Part shown: positions 22,440 through 35,139 of the stretch, piece by piece
Layout of the letters: each line of letters opens with the position of its first letter
Numbering within the stretch: the stretch's first letter is position 1
DNA from: Delphinapterus leucas
Lineage: Eukaryota > Chordata > Mammalia > Artiodactyla > Monodontidae
NCBI RefSeq assembly: GCF_002288925.2
Contig: NW_022098069.1
Location: forward strand, 70,598,099-70,662,098
DNA: 64,000 nt
Reading direction: 5' to 3'
Position numbers and translations under genes: made by a program
Notes under the pieces: generated by a model
What the model was told of the DNA's origin: nothing
The model's database searches: none
What the model saw: only the letters and a program-made list of their open reading frames with translations

Positions 22440-24620
22440 GTGAGTTCTCTGGAAGCAGATTCTATGATAAAGGTTATCATTCAGGAGATTTATTAAAGGT
22501 GCTCCTGGAACTAACACTTATGGAAAGAAGGGAGAGGAAGCAGGATTGGAGAAAGGAGAAAGTGGACTGTGTTGGGGTCTCCACAAAGGCCTCAGTGAAT
22601 CCCATCGAGAGATCTGAATCTTGAATGGTCCTTCAGAGTTGTCATGAGTTGGGGTGAGGAATTCAGCTTTAGACTCTCACATTGGTTAATCATTGAATGT
22701 GAGCCAGCTGAGAAGTGAATTTGCCTTGGGTGAAGCAGATCTCTTTAACACGCATCTCCAGGTTAGGGCTGACTGTTGAGGGACCTCTATATGAAGCCCT
22801 CCCAGAAGGTGGAAGAGTAAGTCCTTCATCCCCAAAGGGGATAGGTAACAGTCACAGCATGCATAAGAGTCCACCCCTTGTGCCACTCAGAAACATATCT
22901 TTGTATGAAATTTGGGAGCAGATCTTTCAGGTTTCTGGGGGCTCTTAATCCTGTAAAATTAATGAGAGGAACTATAGCTCCCACCACTGTAGTTGGTCTA
23001 TAGGCTACAACTGATACTCACTGTTTCCCTGCTCTACTATCCTTTTCAGATTTCTTTGACCTTAAGCTAGTATCTCTACTGTTCTTGGTGGCTTACCTGG
23101 TGATATGGCCCAGACCCACATCCTTGAAAAATTTCACCCCTGTATAATGCATTTTTCTGAATCATGACTGCTGCATTTTTTTCTATTTACCATAAAAGTT
23201 GTGGATAGATTGCAAGATGTACCCAAGTAGATTACGTTGGTTGAAACATATTTCTCCTTTACTCATTGTGTAACACAGCCATATCTGGTGATCAGGATCA
23301 ATTATCCTTTCTAATATGGTGAGTCCTATTCTTAATTACTGGTCTTTTGGCACAAGGAGCCCAAAGTGACCCAGTTGCAACTGACCTTTATAGTTAAATA
23401 GAACTATTTTTTGTTCCCTTATTGCAGTGTTCCCGCTTTGGGAACCAGAACTTCTAAACCCTCACAGTTCAGAGTTGCAGGAATGGAAAGCACACATTCT
23501 CCAATAATGCTACTAGTAGTGATAGTAGCAGAGGGTTTCCTCTTCCTACCACTTAGATTCTGGGTCCAAGTAGCCCACCCATTGAAGACACAGCACCATA
23601 TAAAAGTTGGTGATTTAGAATGTGCATTGCATCCTGGAAGATGGCACCAAATCCTCTCAAGTTACCTTCTCCAGGCTGGTGCTTCAGCTGTGTTTTTACC
23701 ATCTCTTTCTGTCATTTCATTAGGCCAGAAGCTTCTGGGTGGTATAGTATGTAATAGAATGAGTGAACCCCATGGTCAAGCTCACACTAACACTTCCTTT
23801 GCTATGAAATAGTGCCCTGTGCTGGTAAACTAAACAGTCTTTAAATCCTGGGAAAGTATTGTTGACAGAGACCCTGTAGTCAGAAAGTGCAAATCCATAA
23901 TGAGAATGTAAGTCTATTCTTATCAAAATCAATCATGGCTGCCTCCCTTGTAGAAGGTGTTCAATGTACTCAGTTTGCCACCATGGGGCTAATTGGTGAC
24001 CTTGAAGGTCTGTGTCATATTAGGACTCATCTTTGGTCTCCATCACTGGTTTTTGACCATTCAGCAGTGCAGTATTTAACCTACTGCTGTAAGTGGAAGC
24101 TAGTGCTGTTTGATCCTTCACAGTCTCCATCCCTGCCGTTATGATTATTTAGTTATGCATGTATTGTTTAATCACTGGAATGGCTGATGACCAGGAATAG
24201 CTAAGGTCACTGGTTGGTAGTTTTTTCTACTTGGTTTTTTAATGCCTGTTCTCCTTCCACACAGTGTGGATGACCAGCTATACTGCCTAGAATTCTGCTT
24301 TTTGGAAACATTTTCTCTTACCACCTTCTTTCAAGGTTACCTTCTTTTAAGTGCAACCTCTTGCCATTTCCAAGTTGCATCCTTATTACTGAGCTAAGCC
24401 ATCCATGATTTATGATTGCTTTCTGCTTCCTCTGTCAGTTGCTCACAAGGGAACTCCTTCATCAGTCATTAAATATAAGCTGCCGCTGGGCCTGTAAATT
24501 TGGGAGAAGAAGCTCTTCTTAACAAAGGCAATTCCCAAAATGGCAAACAGTTAATGAATGCTGCCATTAGCACTCCTGCAGCTGGAGAAATAAATCCTTC
24601 ATTCTTGAAGGGAGATCTAG
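22440..24620 (-). pseudogene. Decayed ERVL-type internal (pol) region
   Basis: An ancient endogenous retrovirus remnant in antisense. The clearest part is an open stretch on the minus strand from 23,932 to 23,720 (70 codons) whose residue pattern resembles the integrase core of ERVL elements, with 'gtcaattggtc'-type flanks upstream. Around it the sequence keeps the ERVL order but has frequent stops and indels. No long frame survives, no envelope region is seen, and no intact LTR pair frames it. Boundaries are approximate; the 22,440-22,700 part may belong to a different old repeat. Confidence 0.5.
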
Positions 24621-24854
24621 GTGGTTGAGATATTATATATATTTGCAACTAGAATAATAATTTCCCAGAATAAGAAAGCAGAAAATATGACTAAGTTTTA
24701 TCCTAAGATGACAGGTGTCTTGATATTTTGCCTCACTAAACTTCAAATTCAAGAGGTTCACAATGAACAATTATCCTCAAACTGTAATTATAATAAAATA
24801 TAGAACACTGGGTCCTCTGAGCCATAGAATTTCTGTATTAATGTTCTTCCTTAC

Positions 24855-24975
24855 CTAAAAATCAAGTACAAACTTCCATAGTTTGGACATCAAAAACTCT
24901 CTATAGTCTGGTCCCAACTGATTTCAAACTAATTTCTCATTTGTCTCAGCCATTTACTTTATATTCTCAGTGCCA
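24855..24975 (+). repeat. L2-like fragment
   Basis: Contains 'ctctatagtctggtccca' followed by 'ctgatttcaaactaatttc', the pattern of the region upstream of the L2 3' end. Short and diverged. Confidence 0.4.
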
Positions 24976-24984
24976 TCAATTTCA

Positions 24985-25110
24985 TCCTCACAACCCTATG
25001 AATTAGATTTTATTACCTACATTTTACAGACAAGGAAGAAAAGGCTTAGAGAGGTTCAGTAAATTGCCTACAGCTACACATTTGTTCTAGTGGCAGAGCT
25101 GGGATGTCTG
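24985..25110 (-). repeat. MIR SINE
   Basis: Antisense MIR core: 'tcctcacaaccctatgaatt', 'cattttacagacaagga', 'gaggttcagtaaattgcc' and 'gtggcagagctggga' in the expected order. Confidence 0.8.
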
Positions 25111-25656
25111 CCATTCTTCATAACTCCAAATTTTATTCATAGTGCCTTCCATGTTTGACAAATACGTGACTGATTTAGAAATGGATCGGTAGTCCAACCA
25201 ATAAACAAAAATATTTAACTGTAAGAGATACCTTCTCCCAATTTATTAATCCATTTAGCTTTCTAATCAAACTAACAAATCAATCCATTCCAGTAGTCTT
25301 TTATAAACTAACCATGTGGAAAGTAATTTATGAATAGGTATCTATATATTGTTTTTAAAGTTCCATAGTTCAATACATAGCTGCTTATTTCATACCTTTG
25401 ACTTTATACAATGTATCCAAAGTAAATTCCCTGCAGAATTTATATGCTATGAGGTACAGAATGATAATAGAAAGGGCAGGGTTTTGGTTTTGTTTTTTAA
25501 ATATTACTTAAGTGAATCTCTATCGTGATTTGAACTGATGACAGAACGTATATTCTTCTGGTTTCCAAGAGGTCCAGTTTTGGGAGGTTTAACCACAGTC
25601 AGTTTGTCAGTCAATGCTAGTCCGTTTTTCCTCCGAATGTCATCTTGTGCTTAGGA

Positions 25657-26032
25657 TAGTTTATTAGTTTGCTAAGGCTGCCATAACGAAGTATCACAAA
25701 CTGGGTGTTGTAAATAATAGAAATTATTTTCTCACAGTTCTAGAGACTTGAAGTCTGAGATCAAGGTGTCTGGTAGGGTTAGTTTCTTCTGAGCCTTCTC
25801 TCCTTGTCTCCCAGATAACTGTCTTAATGTTCACAAGGTGTTCTTCCTCTATGCATGTCTGTGTCCAAATTTCCTCTTATAAGGACACCTGCCATATTGG
25901 ATTAGGAATCACCCTAATGACTTCATTTTAACTTAATTACCTCATAAAAACACCTGTCTCTAAATACAGCCACACTCTAAGGTAATGGGGGTTAGGACTT
26001 CAATATTTTAATTTTGGGGGGATAACAGGAGG
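25657..26032 (-). repeat. MLT1 (MaLR) LTR
   Basis: Nearly complete antisense LTR: 'ttagtttgctaaggctgcc' at the start, 'attttctcacagttctaga', 'cctcttataaggacacc', 'ccctaatgacttcatttt' and a terminal 'gggggataaca'. Clear family match by order and spacing. Confidence 0.8.
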
Positions 26033-26089
26033 GGAGTACTTGTGGAAGCCACAGTACTGGTAGGCAATGCTGGGTCTTTGTTGGTTTCT

Positions 26090-26540
26090 AGGCTCTCTGG
26101 CGTGCCTCGAGGTGCATATTGTCAAGTCTGGCCATCAGCCACTCTTTGAGCTCTAGTTATAAGATCCACATGTCTTTCTGCTGACACCTTGTCTCTCCAT
26201 GAGACTGCTGGGTCTGTGGACTCTCTATCTTTGTTAACTTGTACATCTATCTGGAGTCTGGGGGAAGGTTTTAATCTTATGCAGATTGCACAGGCTACAG
26301 GAAAGTCTCCGATTCTGCCTTGTTTCTTCTCTTTTTGCAGTACTCCAGGTAGCCTTTGCAACCCTTTAACCCAGGGAGCTCCTTCAAGGCTACTGCCTTC
26401 TTGTGAATAGGCACCAGACCCCTTTGCTTTAAAATCCCTGGACTTGTCTGCCCACTTATCATTTTCCTTTTGGAGTGAATATTGATCAAGTCTGTTTCTT
26501 AATTGTTCTCCTCTCCAAGACTTTCCTTTCTTCCTCATCT
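26090..26540 (-). other. 138-codon open stretch next to MLT1 LTR, unassigned
   Basis: The minus strand is open from 26,538 to 26,122. The residues are basic and polar with no motif I recognise. It lies where internal MaLR sequence would be if the MLT1 LTR at 25,657-26,032 were a 3' LTR, so a gag-like relic is possible. An open frame of this length can also arise by chance in a 64-kb window. Confidence 0.25.
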
Positions 26541-26599
26541 TGAAGGATTTTTTTTTTCCTCTCTATATATAAGGACAGAAGAGGGAATGGAGAAATGAA

Positions 26600-26760
26600 G
26601 AACAAGAGCTCTAGTATCAGATTGCAGCTCTCCTAGTGAGCTTAGGTTTAGCACTTATGTTTTTATGGACCTCAGTTACTCATTTATAAAATGAAGAGGT
26701 TGGTGTAGATAATGTCTGAAGTCCTTCCCACCATTAAATTTCTATGCCTCTGTGATGATA
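26600..26760 (+). repeat. MIR-family SINE
   Basis: Sense fragment with 'cctcagttactcatttataa', 'aatgaagaggttggtgtaga' and 'ttctatgcctctgtgat', in MIR order. Confidence 0.65.
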
Positions 26761-26764
26761 TATT

Positions 26765-27790
26765 TAAGTTTACTCAGTCTTCTAAAGGGCTATTTTCTAT
26801 CGGCACTTTAAAATGAATAGAAATGAGATGCCTTATGTTTCTCCAGTTTTTAATTTCATGATTGCCCATGGGTTTTAACAAATACTCTTTTTCTTTGACT
26901 GTTAGAGTTACAAATGATTATAATTTTATGTGACTTTCCAGGCAATTCCACTGCCCTTAAAGTTTTTCATGACCTATCATTTAAGAAAAAAAAAAAAAAA
27001 ACATTATCAATGCGCAAAGCTCTGAGGGGCTTTTTCTCTGAGAGATCCCAGATAAATAAAGTTGCATGTGGTCAATAATTCCAAAATCAGCTATAAAGAA
27101 GTCATATTGCAAAACAGTACCTTATTCAGTTACTTGTTTTGAATATCTTGGAGACCAGCCCTGCTTTTGTTGACAGTATTTCTGAGAATGTTGACATTCC
27201 AACAGCAGCACCCATCAATTTGGGGGTAAGTGTTTGGAGTATGGGACAGTGTAGGAGATTGTAATTCGCCCTCTACAAAATCTGCTTAACTGGTTTTACC
27301 TGATTCTAGTTCTTATGAAGTTTTGAAGGGAAAGCCCAAGTGTCCGCCCTAAGCAAAATTTTAGGGTTGAACTATAAAGCCTTCAAAAACATATAGAATT
27401 GTAATTAGTGATGATGAGTGAAATTTTATATGGTTTAAGGCTCACTTTGTGCAAGCACGTTGAAACCTGACATGATGTATGCCGTCCCTCTTGACGATTG
27501 CCAGAAAACTTCACCATGTCAGATTTCTGTTGTCACATCTACTGTTGCCATTTGCTGGCCAAAGAGTTGGTAAAATTTCAGTGAGAGATTTGCCTGAGTC
27601 CAAAAGTTGTCCCTGAGGATACAGTGGAAAAACATAATGAGACCGCGTGTTGTGTTATTTGGAGGAAAGCAATGTAAAAATTTAACAGTTAACAACAAGT
27701 TGACACTTTTGTATTGGTTCTATTAGTAAAGATAATAAAAACTTGTCAACTGGCCCTTATTTCTCTCCTCACTTGAAAGCCTGGTCAACT
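26765..27790. other. Unique DNA
   Basis: No gene or repeat was recognised; contains an A-run at about 26,985-27,001. Confidence 0.5.
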
Positions 27791-27794
27791 GTTG

Positions 27795-28160
27795 ATTGAT
27801 AGGCTAATGTTTCTCCATGCTTCTGTCCATGCTGGCCTTATACACATCTTTCCATCCTCCATCATCTCTTCCTCTGTTCTCTGCGTGACTAATTCCACTC
27901 ACTCTTCAAGATCTAGGAAGTTGCTTCTGGTAGGTGATGACTTTCCCAAACAGACTTCTTTGTTTTTTCCCCCCATTGTGTTTTCATAGCATTTTTACAC
28001 CTATTTTGAAACAGGTATCACATCATGCTACAATAGATCTCTTTATCTTTTCCCTTTCTTCCTCACTAGACTTGGAAACTTCTCAAAAGTAAAGCCATGT
28101 CACTCCCTGCCTTTCTCATAGTATCTTGAATTTAGCTGACACTCAAAGTGATGATGGAGT
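27795..28160 (+). repeat. L2 LINE 3' end
   Basis: Sense fragment running through 'cctctgttctctgcgtgac', 'tcttcaagatctaggaag', 'ttttcatagcatttttacacc' and a final 'ctgacactcaaagtgatg ... gaatgac' region. This is the typical L2 end. Confidence 0.65.
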
Positions 28161-28213
28161 GAATGACTTCTTTCACAGCGATGGTCTGCATGTCTGATCA
28201 AAAACTAGTTCTG

Positions 28214-28537
28214 GGGACTTCCCTGGTGGTGCAGTGGTTAAGAATCTGCCTGCCAATGCAGGGGACACAGGTTTGAGCCCTGATCTGGGAAGATCCCACA
28301 TGCCACGGAGCAGCTAAGCCCCTGCGCCACAACTACTGAGCCTGAGCCCTAGAGCTGGTGAGCCACAACTACCAAGCCCACGCACCTATAGCCCATGCTC
28401 TGCAACAAGAGAAGTCACCACAATGAGATGCCTGTGCACTGCAACCAAGAATAACCCCCGCTCTCTGCAACTAGAGAAAGCCCATGCGCAGTAACAAAGA
28501 CCCAACACAGCCATAAATAAATAAATTTATTTAAAAA
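28214..28537 (+). repeat. Long CHR SINE
   Basis: Sense copy: head gggacttccctggtggtgca, body with 'acaactactgagcc', tail (AAAT)n then A8. The target-site duplication aaaactagttctg is at 28201-28213 and 28538-28550. Confidence 0.95.
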
Positions 28538-28600
28538 AAAACTAGTTCTGCATAACGGTAGAAAAATGGTTAGGTTCATGATAGTACTTAGTAACCATGG

Positions 28601-28626
28601 GTTCTACACAGTTCTCTGTGTAGAAC
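28601..28626. repeat. Perfect 11-bp hairpin
   Basis: gttctacacag (28601-28611), loop ttct, ctgtgtagaac (28616-28626). A partial third copy of 'ctgtgtag' follows at once. Confidence 0.9.
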
Positions 28627-28639
28627 TCTCTGTGTAGTC

Positions 28640-29711
28640 TTAGGGCTGGAAAAGGAGAAGGAACAGAAAAGTGAGTGATGATATACCAGATTTCATTCAG
28701 TTTTAATGTCTTCATGGGTGTGAATACAGCCCAAGAGCACAATTCTTTTTTTTTTTTTTTATTGGAAGGAGCACAATTCTTGAACTTGGCATAAACCATA
28801 ACAAAGAAATGCAACATAGAAATAAAAATTTTACACTAAATTTATAAAATTCAGTTCAATTCTTCCTTATGGAAATAACTTTAAAGATCATTTAATTTAC
28901 TGCTTTTCACATTGTTTTCCTTGGAGGATCCATAAAGATGGTTCAGGAGCCACCCAGATGGACTAAGCCTGACCAATGTCTAGGTCAGGCTCAGTCCAGG
29001 CCCCTCATCTATCAGGGCCTGATAGATGTCTAGGCCCTGACATACATTTCCAACAGAGAGGTCAGCTTTCATTAATGTATTGTGAATGTTAGCTTAGGCC
29101 TACCTCCCACTCAAAACCTAAGTAAAATTGGCTCAAGCCCACACCAAGTCAAGAGACTCTGGTCATTTAAAACCTGTTATATATTTTTTAAAATTCCCAG
29201 GGCTACCTCCATCTCTGGGCTCTTGAGTACCTGTGTGCTGATTCTGACCTCCATGTGATAGTAAGATTCATTGATTTATACAATTAAAAAAAATTGAACC
29301 TAAGCATTCATGACTACAGTAGGTCTCCTCTCTCCTTTTTTCCTCCCCAGATTGTCCTAGGAACACAAACCTCTTCCATTGCTTCTGCGTCTGCTTGGCT
29401 CCAGCCAATGCACAAATCTTCTGTAGGAGCAGGGGAAGTGGCGAATTCCCCAGCATTGGTCATAGTTTATTTCTCAATAAAACAGAGAGTGAGCCTGCTC
29501 CCTAATTCTGTCACGGTTTGTCCCTTGAGCCAAGAAACCATGCTAGCACTTAGAGATGCATAGAATGTCATGTAAACACCTTCCTCAGTCTTTGCTTTGA
29601 CCTCTACCCCACTGGGGATATAAAACTTCTCATACTGAGTGAGAATACATTATTCACTCAATTCTTTTGCTTTTACTTCCTACCCCAGACTAGCTCTAGT
29701 ACTAGGGCTAG

Positions 29712-29751
<40 letters not shown>

Positions 29752-29905
29752 TCTTTTCTCCTTCAGCCTGAAAATAAAATTCCTCCCCCACAATAACATA
29801 TATAAATAGATTTCTGGAGTAGTAATCATCTCTCTGATTTGGCAAACTTATTCTAAGTTAGTCTGGGCAGGGTACAACTGGGACATCCTTTTGCATTTAT
29901 GTTTT
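28640..29905. other. Unique DNA with (AC)n at 29714-29749
   Basis: No element was recognised except an (AC)18 microsatellite at 29714-29749 and a small perfect inverted repeat (ctatcagg/cctgatag) at 29009-29025. Confidence 0.6.
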
Positions 29906-29909
29906 TATA

Positions 29910-30040
29910 GCATACTTCCATTTATAAAGTGCCTTCACATACTCAATTCTCTTATTAACCCTAAAAATACTATGTCCTTATCTATCACCAATTTACAGAT
30001 TAGGAAACTGTGGCTGACAAGCTTGCCAAGGTCACAGAAA
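29910..30040 (-). repeat. MIR SINE
   Basis: Antisense order 'taaagtgccttcacatactc', 'accaatttacagattagga' and 'gccaaggtcacagaaag'. Diverged but recognisable. Confidence 0.6.
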
Positions 30041-30109
30041 GACGCTGTGTGTGATGTGTTATTTTTATGTGACTGGGCTAAGGGATGCCTAGATAACTGG
30101 TAGGACATT

Positions 30110-30560
30110 ATTTCTGGACATATCTGTGAAGGTGTTTCTGGAAGAGATTAGCCTTTGAATATGTCAACTGAGTAAAGAAGATCACCCACATTACCAATGT
30201 GCTGGGCATCATCTAATCTGTTGAAGACCTGAACAAAACAAAAAGGTAGAAGAAGGGCAAATCCTCTCTCTCTGCTTGAGCTGAGATAGCCATCTTCTCC
30301 TGCCCTCAGACATCAGAGCTCCTGGCTCTTGGACTCATGGACTCTAACCAGGACTTACACCATCAACCCCCAAGTTTCAGGCTTTCAGACTCACTGAATG
30401 ACACCACTGTCTTTCTTGGTCTTCCAACTCACAGATGGTAGACTGTGGGACTTCTTGGTCTCCAAAACCATGTAAGCCAACTGCTACAGTAAATATTTTC
30501 TATCTCTATCTCTATCTATCCTATTGGTTCTGTTTCTCTGGAGAACCCTGACTAATACAT
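30110..30560 (+). repeat. ERVL-class (MLT2-like) LTR
   Basis: Sense fragment from 'tctgtgaaggtgtttctgg' to the LTR end 'ctctggagaaccctgactaa' (about 30,535-30,555). It matches in order the more complete copy at 48,648-49,158. A (TCTA)-type microsatellite replaces the usual polyA-signal surroundings at about 30,498-30,522. The first part of the LTR is missing. Confidence 0.6.
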
Positions 30561-30564
30561 GGTG

Positions 30565-32290
30565 CATCTGCAGCTTTGACTCAGGTCTCCTGACACCCCC
30601 CCAAGGAGTTAATGATGTTGATGCAATGACTTTAACACAGGTTAGTCTTTAAGGACTAGATTTACTTACGTGTATTCTATTTTCTTTTTGGCCAAGTTTT
30701 CTTTCTCCTTCCTTTCTTCTTCTCCCATATTCTCTTCCTTTTATTTTTAACCACTTAAAGCATGGTGGGAGGGAAGAAGAAGAGTGGAGGAAGAAGAATC
30801 ATCTGCTGAACCTCAATATTTTCCTATCCTTTGAGGACTAGGTAAGCTTCTTGGACCATTATTTTGAGACATGCAAGTTGGGCTTTAGTAGTACATAATG
30901 AGTTGCAAGGGGGTGCCCTTAGGAGAGAGCCCGGCTAGCCCGTGGATCATCTGCTCTTGTCAGACACACTGGCTTCTGGGGGCTACTTTATTAGCAGCAA
31001 CTCTGAGTTCACTGGGAGCAGGCCCATTTCAAGGATTTTCCACAGCGCCTTATACAGTGTTAGGCAAAATAATTATTTGCGAAGCTAACGGAAATTAAAA
31101 ATGAATTAATTTTAAAAATGAAACTAATGAAATTAGAAATGAGAGTGAGTGATGTTCATACCCTCTATAAGATTGGGAAAGTGAGAATACATGGCAGTGA
31201 AAATTTTAAAAATACATGTTTTTCATTTGTCACTAATACTATCTAGATTATATACCTATAGAAATAAAAAAGATGTAACATAAAGGTCTTAGGGAGAGGA
31301 GAGTTATTGTTTCAACATTTACTGCTTAAATAAAACAGAATAATAAGGTGATGTGTAAGAGATAGTCTCATCTCTTTAGAATAAATTCATACAGAAAAAT
31401 GACATAGTGTAATTTTTATTACTTGTTATAAATCAAACCATTCTCCTTTGGAAGCATGTCTGTTGAAGGTCTGGTGAACAAAAAAATAAATTGACCAAGT
31501 TCAACTCTCTTCCCATGGCTTGTCCTGATGCTCTTAAGTGGGCACTGTTTATGTAACACATAGGATAATTCTTTATTTCTAATTTTGTTTTTTTTCACAT
31601 AAATTATTCCAATTTAAATAAAAATAATATATGCTTACGCATTATTTTAAAAAATCAAACTGTGTAAAGAGCAGAGAGAGAAAAAAAAAATCAAAAGCAT
31701 TGCCTACTTCTCCCCGGTTCACATTACTCCTAATGAAGGATTTTAGTGAGAGTTCAGAGAATTTTGTAGAGTCATTTTCTTCTTTTGGGGGGTTGATTCT
31801 GGGAGCAAGGAAGCTGGCTCAGGGGCCCACACCACACTGCCTGTCATATCAGAATTCTGTTTCTTTCCTTAGCTCTGCTTTTTTGAGGTTAATGGCTTTC
31901 ATTTGTTCTTATTTCCTTATGTGATTGTTGCTTGTGAAGGAATTTTTTCTTTTTTTCTTTCTTCATTTTAAAACTATTTCTGTTCATTTTATTAGCATGG
32001 GGGAGGGTAATTTTTTGCTGCTGTGTCACTCAGCTAGTAAGCCTCAAAACTCCTGTTTGGTTTATAAAGCTAAATTGTGAGGTAGATTAAGATTTCTAAA
32101 GAATTTTCACCCTGTGTTTTACCTCTTCAGAGTTTGAGACTGATATGGAATGATTGGACAAGAAAAGGAAAAACGTTACATTTTGTTTTAGTCTAACTCT
32201 GATGAACTGGAAGAGTGTAGAATTAATCAAAACAAGCTTTGAGTTCCATTGCCAAACTTGGAAAGTAATTAGCTTTCAGAGTTCCAGCAG
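30565..32290. other. Unique DNA, possible old L1 trace
   Basis: No gene was recognised. The segment 31,600-31,740 has a weak resemblance to an old L1 3' UTR in antisense, but not enough to annotate. Confidence 0.45.
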
Positions 32291-32293
32291 TAC

Positions 32294-32869
32294 ATGCAGT
32301 ATATTCATGAATACACAGTTCCTTCAGGAATCGTCTCCCCTGCAGAGAGCTGCCAGAGTCATGCCCCTTTCCCTGCAGGCACATCCAATGGCTGGTCTCA
32401 CTGGGAACATAAATGCCTGGCTATTTCCACCCAGTTGAGAACAACTCTGAAGGGCCATTCTAGCTTCAGACCTCCTCATGGGAGCAGCAAAACTTGCCAT
32501 TGGTCACACTGCTCTGCCCACACTTGCTTCCTTCCCCTCCCTATGCAGGTATTGATCCCAAGGATACTCCCTAAAACACCCATCTTGAATACTAAGTCCT
32601 CTCTCAGAATTTGCATCCAAGGAACCCAATCTGTGACAGTGGATACTGTGAGTTTTCTCACCAACATCTACCGAATCCCTATCCCACTATGTTGCAACAT
32701 TTCTTTTGGTGGGATTAGCTTAACACTCAGCGCTGGGGTGAGTGCTTTATCTAAGACAGTCAGTGTATTCTATCTAATTTGCCACAGTCAAAGGTTCAGA
32801 TATTTCAGGGCCAATAGATTAGCACATTACAGTCACCTGATCATAGGGAATGACTCAGGGACAGTTTGA
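32294..32869 (+). other. 191-codon open frame, probably not a gene
   Basis: One of the longest open frames in the window outside the L1 copies. Residues are rich in Ser, His, Thr and Cys with no domain, signal peptide or coding bias. No splice context or Kozak support was seen. The 32,530-32,645 part ('gtattgatcccaagga', 'gaacccaatctgtgacag') resembles the 3' end of an old mammalian LTR-like repeat. A frame of this size is about what chance gives here. Confidence 0.25.
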
Positions 32870-32874
32870 TCAGT

Positions 32875-34545
32875 GAATTTCAGGACTTGGGTAATTACGG
32901 GAATTAATGCTACTCTCTACCCAGGTGTAACCATATTGCCTTCAATGGCTGCTAGTAGTCAACTTCCAACAATGATGGAAACCAACCTGTGATGCTAAGA
33001 CACAAAGGACAGAACTGAAGAAGATATTAAGAAAATGAGCCCAGCCTGGAATGCAACTATGCCTGAATCCTGTCCTACAGGTGGTGGGTGTAGGTGATTT
33101 GTCAGGATGCCAGTCTTCTTCTTCTAAGAAAAACCACTTCAGAAACAGCATATTAAATGGGTCTGAGTACTCTTAATGGGTAATTGACTCTCAGAGTGAA
33201 AACTTTAGCCTGACCATAAGTTGGGTTATGAAACAAACCTGTTAGAGTTCAGGATGATTCTTGTTGCCCTGTTATTTGAGTTAGACCCAGATAAAGAAAC
33301 AAAACATTGGGGATAGTTGGTATTTCAAGCAACTTGGCCACATATATCTGTATATGTCGGTCATAATTTTATTGCTTTTAGCTTAAAGCCATTGCAAATG
33401 TATGGTGATTATGTTAGTGAGATAATGGATTTTTTTTGTTTTCATTCTCTTTCACCCATTAAAATAAACCAGCGATGACTAAAAAACAGCTCAAAGCTTA
33501 GAAGTGCAGTATGGGAACATTAGAGTAATTTCTGTGTAGTTTAGTGACACTGGAACAATACAGACTGTGTCATTTGCGTTCTCAGTTGAACTTCACTTAA
33601 ATGGAAATTTATTAATGGGTTTTTATGTAATGAATGAGACACATAGATTCTGGCCCAAGATCTTGGTCAACCTTTGGGTACGTTTTGCAGTATTGTATTT
33701 TTAACTTTATTCTGTCTCATTTATTGTAAGAAAATGTCTAATACAAATAGAAAATACTGGCTGCTGAGTAATATTCACATGACAAAATTCAGCTGACAAA
33801 TGAGCATGATATTTCTGGATATCTAGCTCAAAATTATGTATGTAAACCAACAAAGGGCAGAAAAGAAAATAACAGTAGCAGGAATATAAAAGTATTCACT
33901 TATTCTTGAGTGTGTATATGATATATATATATATAAATGATATAAAAATCTACAAGAACTATTCTCATTTTAACACTAGTGAAGATCTAAAATCAGAGAG
34001 GAACAATAACCCTTGTTCATTGACCATCCAACAGACTGCAAGTAACTTTTCCACAATGTATTTGGGAATTTATAGACAGAAAATTGTTTCACTTATTTTC
34101 TGAATGAATTCCCATATGAGCTCTGACATGGCAAACTAAAATATCACTGAATATTGCCCCCCAAATTTTTATTTACACTGGAAACAAAATTCTGGTTATC
34201 TGTAGGGATGAAATAGAAACTAAGGTTGTATTACTACTTCAGAAATTTTTTGTTTTGTTTTGTTGTAATTTTTTTTTGGCTGTCTTGCAATAGTATTTTT
34301 TTCAAATAAAAAGGGGATATACAATATATTGGACAGTAAATTTCCTGGTAATAAGATAATTCATAAAAATCACTCAAGAAACTTAATTTACATTTCTTGT
34401 CAGTTTAAAACTACTCTAGATAATGAAAAGAAAAAAAGAAGGTACAGTACAATTTGTAACATGGAGACTTTTGCACTATTATAAAGTATTGAGAATATAT
34501 TTTAGCTTAATGAATGAGAAAGTGATATAGGCTGAAATAATTAAA
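32875..34545. other. Unique AT-rich DNA
   Basis: No element was recognised; a short (TA)n lies at about 33,919-33,935. Confidence 0.5.
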
Positions 34546-34548
34546 ATA

Positions 34549-35075
34549 CAGCAAGTCCCCTACATACAAAACTTCAAGCTGCAAAATTTCAAAGATGCAA
34601 AAGTGCTACAACCCAGACATTGCTGGATCGTTTTCTCAGGAGGGTAGATAGAAGTGAATCCAGCAAGGAACCAGAACCTGTGCCATCCACGTCAGGCGTG
34701 AGTGAAATTGCAGCTTGCCCTCCGTCTCCTGACGATCCTTCAGCTCTACCATCTCCCACCTCCTCTCCCTCCTCCAGTCAGTAACTCTTCTTGCCTGTTC
34801 ACTCGATGCCAGTCCCTGTATGCCACCTGTTGTACTCTACTACTGTACTTTTCAAGGTGCTGTAATGTAAGATTAAAAATGTCTTCTTTGTTTTGTGTGT
34901 GTTTGTTTTTTTATGTTTTATTTGTGTGAAAAGTACTATAAACCTATCATAGTTCAGTACTATATAGCCGACTGTGTTAGTTGGGTACCTAGGCTAACTT
35001 TGTTGGGCTTACGAACAAATTGGCCTTACGAACGTGCTCTCGGAAGGGAACTTGTTCGTATGTAGGGGCCTACTG
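34549..35075 (+). mobile_element. Tigger-like (pogo/TcMar) deletion derivative, copy 1
   Basis: Terminal inverted repeats of about 20 bp (cagcaagtcccctacatac at 34,549; the mirror ending gtaggggcctactg at 35,075) are flanked by TA on both sides, the TcMar target. Inside, 34,620-34,784 reads as the last codons of a transposase (RVDRSESSKEPEPVPSTSG, then a Ser/Pro-rich end and TAA). About 280 bp present in the copy at 54,236 are missing here. Non-autonomous and immobile. Confidence 0.85.
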
Positions 35076-35139
35076 TAAAGGGGAAATAATTGTTTATTGA
35101 CTTAATATGTAAAATTTTCTTTTAAATTATATCTCTCCA

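Noticed and set aside
26122..26538. 138-codon minus-strand frame as a small basic protein gene
   Set aside because: Adjacent to an MLT1 LTR in the position of internal retroelement sequence. No independent support for translation.
32294..32869. 191-codon open frame as a possible novel gene
   Set aside because: No domain, no codon bias, no splice or promoter context, and part overlaps what looks like an old LTR-type repeat. The length is within chance for a 64-kb six-frame search.
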